Shown here: positions 33,868 through 44,592 of the stretch, one piece after another
Layout of the letters: each line of letters opens with the position of its first letter
Numbering within the stretch: position 1 is the first letter of the stretch
Assembly (NCBI GenBank): GCA_001574975.1
Contig: KQ965756.1
Coordinates: 65,160-129,159 of the forward strand
Length of the DNA: 64,000 bases
DNA from: Gonapodya prolifera JEL478
Taxonomy: Eukaryota; Monoblepharomycota; Monoblepharidomycetes; Monoblepharidales; Gonapodyaceae
Direction of reading: 5' to 3'
The notes under the pieces: model-generated
The model's input: only the letters and a program-made list of their open reading frames with translations
What the model was told of the DNA's origin: nothing
The model's database searches: none
Made by a program: the position numbers and the translations under genes

Positions 33868-35093
33868 ATGCCAATCTCTGCCACCGTCCCCACGAATTCC
33901 ATCTTTCGCGACGACATTCTGAAAGGAAAAGTGGCCTTTGTCACCGGTGAGACCTCCTGACGCGTTCCGCCGCCGTCCTTCCGGATCTCACCATCTCGCC
34001 CAACCCATCCCACTTCGATTCTACAAGGCGGTGGCTCAGGAATCTGCAAGGGAATCGCCGAATCGTACCTCCGTCATGGCGCAAAAGTGACAATCGTGTC
34101 CCGATCGTAGGTGTTGTTGGGTGCTCTTGCCCATCGATCCAATCTCAACCCGTTGTTTCCGTCGTTTTGCGTAGAAAGGACCGCCTGGAAGCCGCCGCTG
34201 CGGAAATGAAGAAGAACATTCCCGGCGCGCAAGTTCTTGCCGTCGCGGCTGATGTGCGGGACCCCCAGCAGCTGGAGGCAGCCGCGAAGGCGACAGCGGA
34301 CAAGTTTGGGCGTATCGACATTCTGGTACGTATTTGTGTTGCGTTCCCGCGGAATCCTGTCCAGACCCTGAATTCAAGTTCGTTTCAAAGATCTGTGGTG
34401 CCGCCGGAAACTTCCTTGCGCCAGCAGAATCCCTGTCTTACCGGGCATTCCGCACCGTCATTGAAATCGACCTGATTGGGACATTCAACACAATCAAGGC
34501 TTGCTTCCCGTACCTGAAGCGTTCAGGAGCCGCGTCCGTCATTGGAATCTCCGCGTCATTGCACTACAAAGGAACAGCCCTCCAGGTGGGTGTAACCGCA
34601 CAGTTCCCAGAAGTGCAGTGCCCCTTACCCGACCCACCATGTGCGAACTGCAGATTCACCCAGTCGCTGCCAAAGCGGGCATCGACGCCATGTTCAAAAC
34701 GCTCGCCAACGAATGGGGCGCGTACAACATCCGCTGCAACATCGTCTCTCCCGGCCCCATTCAGAACACGGAGGGCATGGACCGTCTCTCAAACAAGGCG
34801 TACCACGACCAGTTGATTGCGCGCATCCCTCTGCGGGGCCTTGGCGAGATTGTGGATATCGAGCATGCTTGCTTGTATTTGGCCACGGACGCGGCGAGAT
34901 ACGTGACTGGAGCAACGTTGGTGGTTGACGGTGAGTGGTTGAGCGGCGTGTACGTTTCGTGCAGAGTCCTTCAATGACGTGCCATTCTCTCATCCAACCG
35001 AAACCAGGTGGAGAATGGTTCACCGCTGGAGGCTCTTTTGACCCGTCTGCTTCGATGAAGCTGCCGGACACTCGCAACAAGCCCCGTATATAA
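33868..35093 (+). CDS. DECR2: Peroxisomal-type 2,4-dienoyl-CoA reductase
   Basis: Short-chain dehydrogenase that reduces 2,4-dienoyl-CoA with NADPH during beta-oxidation of unsaturated fatty acids. After MPISATVPTNSIFRDDILKG the Rossmann motif KVAFVTGGGSGICKGIAES is completed across an intron; then HGAKVTIVSRSKDRLEAAAA, VAADVRDPQQLEAAA, CGAAGNFLAPAESLSYRAFR, TVIEIDLIGTFNTIKACFPY, GISASLHYKGTALQ, AAKAGIDAMFKTLANEWGAY, NIRCNIVSPGPI and DAARYVTGATLVVDGG. The AAGNFLAPAE and HYKGT elements are specific to the DECR2/SPS19 group. Five introns. The C-terminus ends KPRI, not a classical SKL-type peroxisomal signal, so location is uncertain. Confidence 0.9.
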
Positions 35094-35175
35094 ATCACTG
35101 ATACCGTAGTCTTTGTATTGAAATAAAAAAGTCCATTTTCTTTATCACGTTGGCACTAAAAACGGTAGTAACGCT

Positions 35176-36849
35176 TCATTTTTCTTTCTCGAGGGCAGTC
35201 ACGGCATTCACAAACGCGAGAGTGCAACTGTCGTGAATGAACGGATGGCATCAGCACAAAAAGTGACGAACAAAAGACCACCTTCAACTAACCTCGCAGC
35301 GCGATCGTCATTGCGGCCCCCGCCGATTCCCAACATCGTCGGCGCATACCCAACTGCGCACTGTCGCTTTCGCTCCCACTGAATCAGACTTCCGCCGAGC
35401 CCATCCCACCCACACCACTGCCAGTCATCTCCGCGGTACTCGTCTGGAATGATCGTGGTCGGCGGGACGGTGGTCCAGTCGACTTTGACGTTGGGAATCT
35501 TTGTGCCCAGGATGTTCTCTGCCCAGCCGCCTTCGGTAGCGCGAACAAGATAGCCGAGGCAAGCATCTATATTGCAAGGATGTTAGCGACCGTGTATTTT
35601 CGGGTTCGGGAAACGGTTACCTGGGACATCAATGGTTCTGTCATCCAGAACGTGGGCGGCCTTGTGGGTGGCAGAATCCATGATCTTCAAACCGTCCACG
35701 GAGCCTCCGACAGCCATGACGTTTGCAAACGCAGCAAGCTTTGCAACATGAGTGGTGAGAATCGGCGATGGAGCAGACAACACCAGCAATTGAACACTCA
35801 CGCCAGCACCGTTCGTAACCGTGTATGCGCTTGGTGTCTGACCCCTCAGAACCTCAATAACATTTGACGGTGACCCGCCAGGACCGGCGAGCTCGTAAGC
35901 ACCTTGAACGCGCGTTTGGGCGAACGACTTGTACATGGGAAGGTCGTGAGGGAGGGAGGCGATAGCTCCGAACCCCATGGCGGCTTCCGGGGAAAACACA
36001 ATGGGACAAAATTGTGGATCCCTACAGTGAGGCAGATAGAGCTTGCTTGGCGAAACAAGAAGGTGGAATGTATTTGCGGATGACTTACGCAGATTCTGGC
36101 AGTCCTACGAATGCATGAACGCCCAGCTTTGCGCTCCAATCCTTTACCAAATCACCCTGTGTCGTGTGAAGAGTTCGTCGCAAAAGCTCGTTCAAAAACC
36201 ATCCGCGGGTTATGGCGTGATCTGAAGGCCAATTGGTTTGACGTGTGCAGGCAGATATGGAAAAACACAAAGTGAGTCGGACGCACATGACTTGACGACC
36301 GCTCCGCCAAAGTTGTGAGGCTGCCCTGCAATTTTCTTCGCGAGCTCGTCAAGGTTCGTCAAGTCCGCGATCGTGGGACAGCGTTCTTGGTCGAGCCACC
36401 CCACACCTCCAGAGTGCTCGAGCAAATCTTTGAGCAGAACTTGCTCCTTGCCCCCCTCGGCAAACTCGGGCCATACGTCGGCGATTCTCTGCTGGTAGTC
36501 AAGCTTTCCCTCCGAGACAGCGTGTCCAATAGACATGGCTATTATGGCTTTGCCACTTGAATGCACGACTTGAATTGAATCGTGAGTGTATGGTTTGGTT
36601 TTGGCGGCGTCCGCCCATCCACCGACAAGGTCAACCACTTTGCGGCCCTGGTCTGGAGAAACCGTGATGAGCGTCGAGCGATCATCTTATAGAGGAATTG
36701 AAGAAGAATCCTCTGCATAGCTCACAGTACGCGGCGAAACTGGCACCAAGTTCCTTTCCGTTAACAAAATTTGCAACGAACGCATCGCGAACTTCTTCGA
36801 AGCCTGGCTCGACGGTCCCGGCGATGTTGTAGGCGGTGTCGATCGTCAT
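35176..36849 (-). CDS. Beta-lactamase-fold serine hydrolase (class C-related esterase)
   Basis: Start MTIDTAYNIAGTVEPGFEEV at 36849, then FVNGKELGASFAAYYDGRTL, VVDLVGGWADAAKTKPYTHD and the catalytic SxxK motif in QVVHSSGKAIIAMSIGHAVS, followed by DYQQRIADVWPEFAEGGKEQ and LLEHSGGVGWL. Later exons give ALRGQTPSAYTVT-like regions, LGTKIPNVKVDWTTVPPTTI and a Gly-rich block GLGGSLIQWERKRQCAVGYA, with the last short exon ending NAVTALEKEK. This pattern is the beta-lactamase-related group (family VIII esterases, LACTB-like), which cleave esters or peptides rather than antibiotics in fungi. Four or more introns. Converges with DECR2, stops 82 bp apart. Substrate unknown. Confidence 0.8.
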
Positions 36850-37082
36850 TTTGGTTCAGCCGTGCGATTTTAGAAACGTGGAATGGATTGCGTCGGGAGA
36901 TTTTGTGCCGCTAAATTTTCAGTATTGCCGAAGATAGGCTGTGGCACACATGAAGCGGAACGCGCAAGCAAGAATAGACATTTCAAAGCAATAGTTCTCT
37001 AAATTTGCAGCACGATCTTATCGGTCCCAACTTGAATAAAAGATATCCTGATGTTTTGTGTACACTATTCAGCTCCAATCAG

Positions 37083-38009
37083 CTACCCCACCTCTTCCGA
37101 TTTCCTGCTTCTTTTCTTTCTCTTCGCCGCCTCCGCTTTCGCGGCTGCCGATTCACCCTTCGTCACGGCAGAAAAATCGAGACTCCGTAATCCGGTGAGG
37201 TGCCCAACTACAGCCGACCGATACGGCGCTCCACCAGGTCCTCCAGAACTGTTTGACTTGCCTGGACCCACGGCTGACGAGGACGAAGGGTCCACCAATG
37301 CCTCTCCCATGGGGTTCCCGTGGAGTGTGAGGGTGTGCAAGCGAGGGAGACGGGCGAGGACGGTGAGTAGTGTTGGAAGGTAGGACAGGGTGAAGTTGTT
37401 TGCATGAAGATAGAGTGCGGAGAGGTTGGGGAGGTGGAGAAGGGCCTGAGTAGGTCAGCGAATGTTCAGTCGAGGCCAGTCTCAGAGCGTTGGGAGTCAC
37501 AGTACCTCAAGATCCAACTTTGCGATCTTATTGAACGACAGATCCACCCATTCTATATGTTCCGCCAAATTTCCCTCAACATTGCGCTTTTCACCCAAGC
37601 GTTTGATTGCGTTATCCAATCCTGATATGCTGGATAAGTTGTTGTTGGAGAGGCGGATTGCGTGGGGTGAGGGTTCCTGCCTATCAGAGGCAGCAGCAGC
37701 GTGAACGTTTGACTGTGGAAGGCCAGATCGGGTGGGTGCGGTTGGAGTGGAGGAGCGTGGGGAGGGGAGAGGAGGAAGAGTTGCGCCAGAGGTGGTGCGA
37801 GGTTCTACTGCGAGAATCTCTGTTCGTTTAAGGAGGCAAAGTTCCGCATTGTATCAAGCTCGAAGTTTTGAGTACGAGACGACAACTGTTTTGTGCGAAA
37901 GGTCAAACAAGGCACCTTCGATATTGTCCAAGTCCTTGAACGAGTAGTCCAGTGGCTCTGCAACCGGCGTCGCCCACTCCTGCTTGACCACGGACTCGAT
38001 TTCCTTCAT
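37083..38009 (-). CDS. LRRC51: Leucine-rich repeat protein LRRC51-like (flagellar family)
   Basis: Starts MKEIESVVKQEWATPVAEPL followed by DYSFKDLDNIE, matching the PLDYSF start region of LRRC51. A Ser/Pro/Thr-rich spacer, then leucine-rich repeats: AIRLSNNNLSSISGLDNAI, HIEWVDLSFNKIAKLDLE, HLPNLSALYLHANNF, and LPRLHTLTLHGNPMGEA, then YRSAVVGHLTGLRSLDFSAV and TKGESAAAKAEAAKRKKR. Human LRRC51 has the same order including LRSLTLHGNPM and FDFSGVTK. The family is, from memory, largely confined to organisms with cilia or flagella, which fits a zoosporic fungus. Four exons: 38009-37916, a middle exon from about 37,807, one starting near 37,448, and the last. The Gly/Ser-rich insert after GNPM is not in the human protein. 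Confidence 0.85.
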
Positions 38010-38430
38010 GTCGGCGGCAGCTCCGAGGGTCAAGTGTCTTCGCCGTTGTGTGCGGGTGCCGATCGATCAAAAAAGGTAACGTCAAAACACCGCGTCTCCC
38101 CGATGCTCGTGAAAGCAGACACAAACAAAAGCGCATATTTTATGCGAAATGATCATTGGAAGTCGTTGGTGCAGTGGAAAATACTTTTGCTTTTATTATA
38201 GTATAATTAGTGTAGCAACAATCTATAATAATTAAATAGTGTACAGTAGCTGCTTAATTTATCTGCGGATTCTTTGTCTCTGCACACTGTAAGAGAAGAG
38301 AGATGTGTCAGACTTGCTTGGTTTCGTAATCACATTGTTACTTGTGTCCAATATCATCTACAAGCCAAATGGTATAATTGCACAAAAACTCCTCTCATTT
38401 TAATTGATTGAAGTGATACATTGTCAGTCT
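38010..38430. other. AT-rich spacer next to transposon remnants
   Basis: Markedly AT-rich (for example 38,190-38,280) compared with its surroundings. Holds the LRRC51 promoter; no gene seen. Confidence 0.5.
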
Positions 38431-38656
38431 AGATATATTTAATGGGTGGTAGCCACGGGCTGAGGAGTGCCAGTCTGCTTCCCCACGTCTCTAAGTTAAA
38501 GTTGCACATATACACAGAAATGACCTGCTGGGAGAGTTGGACGCCCCATTGCCGTGAAAAGTGTTGTGTGGCATCCAGCTGTTGCCGTGTCTGGTTTGCC
38601 TGCAGCCATTCAAATATTTCTTGCTTCCCACTTTGGCTGACTTTGGTCTGTCTCCC

Positions 38657-39010
38657 TCAAGGAGTGCTGCGCTTCTTTGGGCGGGGGATTGGAGGCCTAG
38701 CATTCCAACTCCAGATGGTGCTCTCATGAACTCCATACTGCTTTGCGATATTGAGGGTGGTCATGCCATGGGTGCAACGTTCGCAGACAATGATGCCCAT
38801 CTGTGACATGTTCAGATGTCCTGCAACTTTGGGTTTCTTTGGAGACAGAGCAGATGCAACAGCACTCCCCAAGAAGATGGTGTGGACGCAAACTCCATAT
38901 TGCTTGGCCAGTTGATGGGCAGTCATGCCATGGGCACAAAGTTCCCAAATGATTGGACACATCTGTAAGGGTGTGAGATGTCCAGACTTGTTGTGACTGT
39001 TTGGAGACAT
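38657..39010 (-). mobile_element. Transposase helix-turn-helix fragment, two tandem HTH units
   Basis: A 117-codon frame contains two related units: LTPLQMCPIIWELCAHGMTA with HQLAKQYGVCVHTIF, and NMSQMGIIVCERCTHGMTTL with NIAKQYGVHESTIW. Each looks like the helix-turn-helix of Tc1/mariner-class transposases (a GMT...LA..YGV..STI pattern). No DDE domain follows in this orientation, so it is a fragment, probably duplicated locally. It could be part of the same decayed element cluster as the pieces at 39,300-40,640. Confidence 0.5.
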
Positions 39011-39279
39011 TCAGTTGACTTGAATGTTGGTTTTGTGGTTGGATGATGTAATCAGCAGGGTCACAAACCAAGTTCAGTTTTTGCCAAAGTGACACTTATC
39101 AAATATTCACATCTGCCCCACAAAGCCTTCATGGCAGACAGGGAGAAGCTTCTCCAAGGCTGTTGATATTTCTGTCACTCCTACAATGTTCCCATTGCAG
39201 TCCTGAGCAAGAGCTACAGTATACTGCAACAGACAGTTTACAAATGGTTGAGGAGCCAAAATCCCAAACGTTGGCCTGC

Positions 39280-39726
39280 AACTGAAACCAGAATGGCACC
39301 AAAAGGTTTCTGCAGAAGTTGAGAATGAAGTCTGCAAGTGGATGACTGCACAGCAATGTTGAGGCAAAAGAATGATATTTCAGCAACCCAACAGACAATC
39401 TCACAAATCCTTGCTTGCAACAAAATTATGCAAAGTGTCTTACAAGCATGAACCCTTCACAACAGGGATGGGAGGAACAGGTAGCAATGTTCCAGTGGCA
39501 GATGTCTTGTGTCCCTTGTGATATGTGGGCAGCAATGGACAAGTCTTCTTTCAACATTAATGAGATCCCACTTTACAGCTATGTGCCAAGGGGACAAGCG
39601 CCAGTCACCCTTAAGCCTATGCAAATGAAGGACTTGTTTTTGCTCATGTTGACATTGCAATACAATGTCTGGAATACCCTACAGAGGGTGGGTGGCACAA
39701 TTGCTGACAGACACTGCTCCAAATGA
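39280..39726 (+). mobile_element. Decayed Tc1/mariner-like DDE transposase piece
   Basis: The frame 39415-39726 contains AMDKSSFNINEIPLYSYVPR with GQAPVT, closely like the first half of DDE transposases (D-E-S-x-F-N-L-x-x-x-x-x-Y-x-x-x-x-x-G). The acidic pair is D-K here, so a catalytic-region residue has changed. Upstream DNA shows transposase-like words in shifting frames with several stops. Base composition is poorer in GC than neighbouring genes. Probably an old inactive DNA transposon. Confidence 0.5.
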
Positions 39727-40139
39727 AGTAGAATCAGGGGAGGCAAACGTTGGAGGAAGTCCAGTTGTGGCATGGAAAATTGTAAACAGGACCATCAATG
39801 CTGTTGTTTTCCAAAACTACCAAAGCACAATTCTGTGCAGTGAGTGAATTGAAAACGTTCAAGCATCAAACTTTATCAAATGTTCTTCCATCTTGTCCAC
39901 AACAGAAACACTTGCATGAAGCTGATGGTGCAGGACTCCAAGATCACATACATCAACAAGGCAATGCTGACTGCAAAGACCATGGACAAGCTTCAACTTG
40001 AAGAGCATGTGTAGTGTGTCCTTCACCACCTCATGATAATGCTCAATTTCTACAAGCAAAGATGGTAGAAGTTGTGAGTCAAAATTGTCTTTGTCATGTT
40101 TCTTAGCACCCTAATCAAACCATGCTATTCTTTACATTC

Positions 40140-40639
40140 TCCCATCCACCCAACACAGGCTTCAATTCTCTTCCATGCATGGCTGGCAGGCAGCACTTAC
40201 TGCGCTGGTGCAGAAGTTTTTGGGAAAGCACCAGCCATCTGAATGCATTGTTGCATGGGAATCAGCTGTCTTCCACCAGTCCAGTCACAGACACTGTATG
40301 AGCCCAAACCAGCTTATACATAAGGCGTTTGTCAACAGTGGCATGATGGTCATTCTTGTTGATGAGTTCAGGATGAGCTGGATCTGTTTGCAATGTCATC
40401 ACACATTTACTAAGGAGAGTGGTACCAGGCAGAAGCTTTACAGTGTTTAGTGACTTTTTGTCTACCCAGTTTTCCCCTCTGTCTCATTGCTGCTTCTTAC
40501 CTTTAGATCTTGCACGCACTGCAAGTGTATCTGGAACAGGGATGTCAACACAGTGTGGAACATCTTGTACTTGTTCTTCTGCATGAATGCCACTGACAGC
40601 ATCATCTGGCCCCAACCCTTCAAACGTCCCCATCACTAG
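40140..40639 (+). mobile_element. Fanzor (eukaryotic TnpB-like RNA-guided nuclease), truncated C-terminal part
   Basis: The frame 40175-40450 reads ECIVAWESAVFHQSSHRH, LIHKAFVNSGMMVILVDEF and RMSWICLQCHHTF; a second segment at 40,507-40,639 reads RSCTHCKCIWNRDVNTVWNI, LYLFFCMNATD and WPQPFKRP. This is the C-terminal half of TnpB/Fanzor: RuvC-II glutamate in VDEF, the Zn-ribbon made of CxxC...CxxC, and RuvC-III aspartate in WNRDVN, followed by the NILYLF...F.RP ending seen in Fanzor1 proteins. A possible intron (to the TTTAG at 40,506) separates the segments but no donor gives a clean phase. The RuvC-I region was not found upstream, so this is a truncated copy. Fanzors ride on eukaryotic DNA transposons; active ones are known from the chytrid Spizellomyces. 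Confidence 0.7.
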
Positions 40640-41078
40640 TTTGCTTGTTTTCATGAGTTGAAATGATGTTTTTATTCCATGTGGTGGACCTAATCTGTGG
40701 TTTTGTGCACGGTTTGACGTTTTTCTTTCTTCTTCTTTCTTCAACACATACTCTTTGAGACCCTTTGCTGAACCGGCCTAAAAAACGGTGTACTGTGGCT
40801 TTAATGCAGGTATTGACTCCTGGTTTCATCTGGCGACCTCCTATCTTTTCATTGGCGATGAACGTGGTGGGAGCCGCAAGTTGGGATGGGAGGTTTCCGG
40901 ATGGGAGGATAAAAATCAGTGATTGCATTAATGCAGTTTAGAGATCACGGCTTCGGTAGTACGTCAGGTTGTAACATGGTCCTCCTGTGCCTATCTTACT
41001 TGCCTCGCCGATTTGCACTTCACTACAATTTGTGTAGCAACGTTTGTTATCGCACGCTCACTCAACTGGCGGACCTCC

Positions 41079-42172
41079 ATGTCTAGCTTACCGGTGGACT
41101 TCTTCATAATCGGCCTCGGAAATCCGGACCCTCAGTACGCGATCTCGCGTCACAACGTTGGCTACGTCTTCTGCAACTTCCGTAAGTTGGCCGATTGGGT
41201 GGCGGCTGGGTAAATCGTTGCTCTTTGCCTGTTAATGGTCTTTAACCTGTTTCGCGACCCAGTTGCCAATGCAATATCCATGTCCCAGGCACCAGAGGGT
41301 GCAGCCGCAGTGCCAGTGTTCTGGCGCCGGGTTGATGTGATGGGTTGGTTTGAGAAGCTCTGATTCTGGAACAGGCATCGTCACGGACTTCCAGTTTTCA
41401 GCTGATGTGCATGATGTGATGTATCAAGTCTCTAAAAAGGCGGGAGGAGTGGAAATATCGGTGGGATTGCTCTCGCCAAGCTCTTCATATGGAGTACGAA
41501 CTCATTGGTTTGATCACATCACTCATAATCACCCGCCACTGCCAGAAATCTCTTCGCCTCATAATCGCGAAGCCCCTCTCAGGAATGAATGAGAGTGGAG
41601 GCTCAGTAGCACGGCTACTACAGCGTTACGGGGTTGACCCGGTGTCAGACAAAACTGCAATCGCCAAAAAGCTTATGGTTGTATTCGACGATTTGAACAC
41701 GCTTCCTGGGGCAATCGTGGTCGAAGGTGAGCCAGCTTTGTGGTGACTTCGGGTTCGGTGAGCCGTGAGGATAACCTTGAAGTTCTGTAGACGGAGGAGA
41801 ACTGAGGGCAATCCGGGGGCACAAGGGAGTCGAGAGCATCGCGGACATCATGGGCCCTGACTTTATACGGTGAGGTAACACCTCGGGAGGCTACCTGTGA
41901 AAGTGTTCTTGACGCCAAAACACCACAGCTTCAGAATTGGCATTGGCCGTCCCCCGTTATCGTCCACCGTCACAATTCCCAATTTCGTCCTTTCTCCCTT
42001 CGCCATCGGCAAGGAAACCAACCTGGTAGGTCACGCTCTTGAGTTGACTGTTGGCGCTTTGAAGGACATCGCCGAAGGCGTGACTTTTGGCGATGGGGCG
42101 GGATGGTCGACTGCTCCAACGGGGTTGCCACTGAAAGAGGTTGTGAAAAAGGCAAAGAAGAAATTTGGGTGA
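41079..42172 (+). CDS. PTH1: Peptidyl-tRNA hydrolase (bacterial-type, PTH1)
   Basis: Releases tRNA from peptidyl-tRNA that falls off the ribosome. Start MSSLPVDFFIIGLGNPDPQY; then AISRHNVGYVF with the catalytic His, IIAKPLSGMNESGGSVARLL (the KP..YMN.SG element), KLMVVFDDLNTLPGAIVVE with the conserved Asp, GELRAIRGHKGVESIADIMG, and FRIGIGRPPLSSTVT with FVLSPFAIGKETNL. Short introns near 41,190-41,370, 41,490, 41,727-41,790 and 41,870-41,930. It ends KKAKKKFG with TGA at 42170-42172. A variant use of a GT...AG pair after that point would lengthen it, but the intron would be only 35 bp. Such enzymes serve mitochondria in fungi, though no clear presequence is visible. Confidence 0.87.
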
Positions 42173-42516
42173 GTGCTGTGATGTTGGGTGCGGTTCGTTG
42201 TAGGCCCCGTAAGTCATCGTTCAAACTCATGGAACAGAACCAAAAAACTTCCAAACCAGCTCAAAGAAATGACGGGGCTTTACTTTCCTGTAGACACACA
42301 TGGAATCTAATAAATTTGTTGAAGGATCCTGCAGGTTGACTCACCTTTGCCATGGTTGCACTGCACGGGCTGAGTGAAAATTTTGTACCCGGTTCTCCAC
42401 CATCACTCCGTCCCCCCACCGCAGTGAGTCTCGATGGCCGGTCTCTTGTACTCAAGTATCACGATTTCCTCTTCTCACCCTGTTTCCATCACCTGCATTG
42501 AACTTGTGCAACAGCC
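42173..42516. other. Intergenic spacer between PTH1 and the SPFH gene
   Basis: No gene seen; includes the promoter of the following gene. Confidence 0.4.
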
Positions 42517-44085
42517 ATGGCAAGCAGGGCGCTTCTCCGAGCTTCGAGGGCCCAGGTGAGGATGGGACGCAGCACGATTGAGAGGGAATGCAGACGGATG
42601 CAAGCGTGGACGGAAATCTCGCGGGACTGGGGAAAAGCAAAATAGAATTCACCCTGGGTTGGGCGGAAGCAGAGAAACTGCGGCATCTGGAAAGGCACCA
42701 CCCTACCACGTTGCATCGCCGTCCATAAATGAAAAAGCAAGACCTCGGGACGATGTTGGAAGCGAGCGGGCAACCCGTGTTGGCTCCCCAAGTCGCCCCG
42801 ACCTTTCTCCTTCCTCTCCAATAAACCTGACCTAACCCACCCCCTCGCCTCGTATCAGGTCCTTCGACCTCTCACCCGTTCCAACTCCACCGCCGTAACC
42901 GTCTCCTCCTCCCCCGTCGTGCCATTTGTCAACGGTCTGCCTACGGAACTCGCTCGCGAAATCACGGAGGAGGAACGGAAGTGGACATTCTGGAGCACAA
43001 GCGACTTTGGTAAACAGGACGTCGGTGGGGTGAGTGTAGTCAAGCTGTAAAGGGTACGAATGGACGTCGATATTGGGGAGGGGGGGGGGGGGGGGGTGGC
43101 GGGGGGCGGCATCGATGGGGGAGGTGAAGGGACCTGAACATCACACTACTCTGGGTTTCACCAGCAACCCTAAATTTTTGACAATGCTCAACTTCACTGC
43201 CATCCCCCGAACAACCCAAATCCATCAGCTCCTTGATGTCGTTCCCCCTGGTGAACAGTGGATCACATCTTCAGGCACGGTTCTGACCCCCGGACTCAAA
43301 TTCTACACGGGAACCGTTAAAGCGGTTCGTGCGCTCGACGGGGCTACCATTGGCGTGTTGGCAAGACAGACGAAGTCCGCAGGTGAGTTGGGGCTGTGTG
43401 TTCCGGACTAGTGTTACTCTCCTTACTGTTCTCATTGATCAATATTCTACGACTTGCAGATGGCGTTGTCGACGCTTATGCTGTTCTGTACACCGAGTAC
43501 GTCGACGTTGCCAAAGCCGTTGCGGGAGATGGCGGCAAGGACGGTGAAATCGTCCTTGCGAACGCAGCTTCTCACACCCTCGCAGAGGCGGTGAAGAGTT
43601 TAAAGACTGCGGACGGTCTGAAGGAGGGTGACAAAGCAGCGGTACGTCTGAACTTTTCCGTACTCAAAGAGAGCGGGGTGCATTACTAACTGGTATTCCA
43701 TGTTGTGCAGATCGCGGCGAAGCTTTTGGAATCCCTGTCATCAACTGCGTCGACATACGGCCTTAAGCTGACATCTATCGATGTGCGCGATGCATGGCCG
43801 AGCTCTCTTGATGTTCCGAGCAAACTAGTCGCATTGGAACCTGCTCCGAAAGCCGCGTGGGACCGCACCCACGGGCTCAAACCCGACTACTGGGCCGACA
43901 AGCTGACTCCCAACTTCTTCACCAAATTTAAATTCGGTAACGCCCGGGAGCCTGAGGTTGTTGCCACGCCCAGTGTTGAATGGAACTTGCCGAGCCCGCC
44001 AGAGACACATCATTTCCATGGACAGGTGCCCAAAATGACCGTTTCGGCGGAGGATGCGCAATTATTGACTGCGAAGTCACACTAA
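42517..44085 (+). CDS. Mitochondrial SPFH/stomatin-like domain protein
   Basis: Begins MASRALLRASRAQ, spliced over about 300 bp to VLRPLTRSNSTAVTVSSSP, an Arg/Ser-rich presequence. Then ITEEERKWTFWSTSDFGKQD, FLTMLNFTAIPRTTQIHQLL, DVVPPGEQWITSSGTVLTPG, LKFYTGTVKAVRALDGATIG, VLARQTKSADGVVDAYAVLY, then AKLLESLSSTASTYGLKLTS and IDVRDAWPSSLDVPSKLVA. The order VPPGE...PGL.F...V..V..LD...I.V..RQ.K..D...V.A.V.Y and a late YGL...ID.RD strand-helix pattern is that of SPFH (band 7) domains. It is much more divergent than the STOML2 homolog and lacks the coiled coil. No catalytic function expected; likely a membrane scaffold in mitochondria. The intron near 43,030-43,163 carries a 16-17 G run. Confidence 0.6.
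43080..43096. repeat. G run in an intron of the SPFH gene
   Basis: About 17 consecutive G on the sense strand within an intron, flanked by further G-rich sequence (43,073-43,125). Confidence 0.85.
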
Positions 44086-44592
44086 AGGAGAATTCTTTGT
44101 GATGACTGGGTGGTGTTGTGACTTGACATAGCTGTGTGTTTTGTTTTCAGACTCGTACACAAGTTGTAGGGAGAGCTTAAGCTTGTGATTATATCTATGC
44201 ATTTTTTTCGAACCATTTCTTTCTTTTCGAGGCTTTCCGGGTTTTCGTGGGGCGGATAAATTTGGCGTCGGCTCTGCCACATTTTGTCGAGATCCTCCCA
44301 CACAAAAGGATCCTTGAAAGCTCTCTCCAAACCCCACCTAATCAATCCCGACACCCTCGACGCCGACTCATTGTCGGTTGTCGGCACTCGGAACAAGCAG
44401 AGAGCGTGAACCCTCGTCCATTGTGCAGGACCTGTCGAAGCCACCAGTGTTCAGTAATTCGTTTTTGTTTCATTGTGAGTCTCCAAGCACTTAATCAATT
44501 ACGCTATGCCGCAATATCACGTTCTGCTCGCTGATCGTTTTCTCTGCGTCAAGTCTTGTCTGATCCTTCCACAGCTTGTAAACGGCTGCACA
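44086..44592. other. Intergenic region before the F-box gene
   Basis: No gene recognised in about 500 bp; short open frames lack domains. Contains 3' end of the SPFH gene and the F-box promoter. Confidence 0.4.

Noticed and set aside
41250-41370. Possible extra coding exon of the peptidyl-tRNA hydrolase
   Set aside because: The frame is poor, and the family has no conserved motif expected here. It is more likely an intron plus a variable linker.
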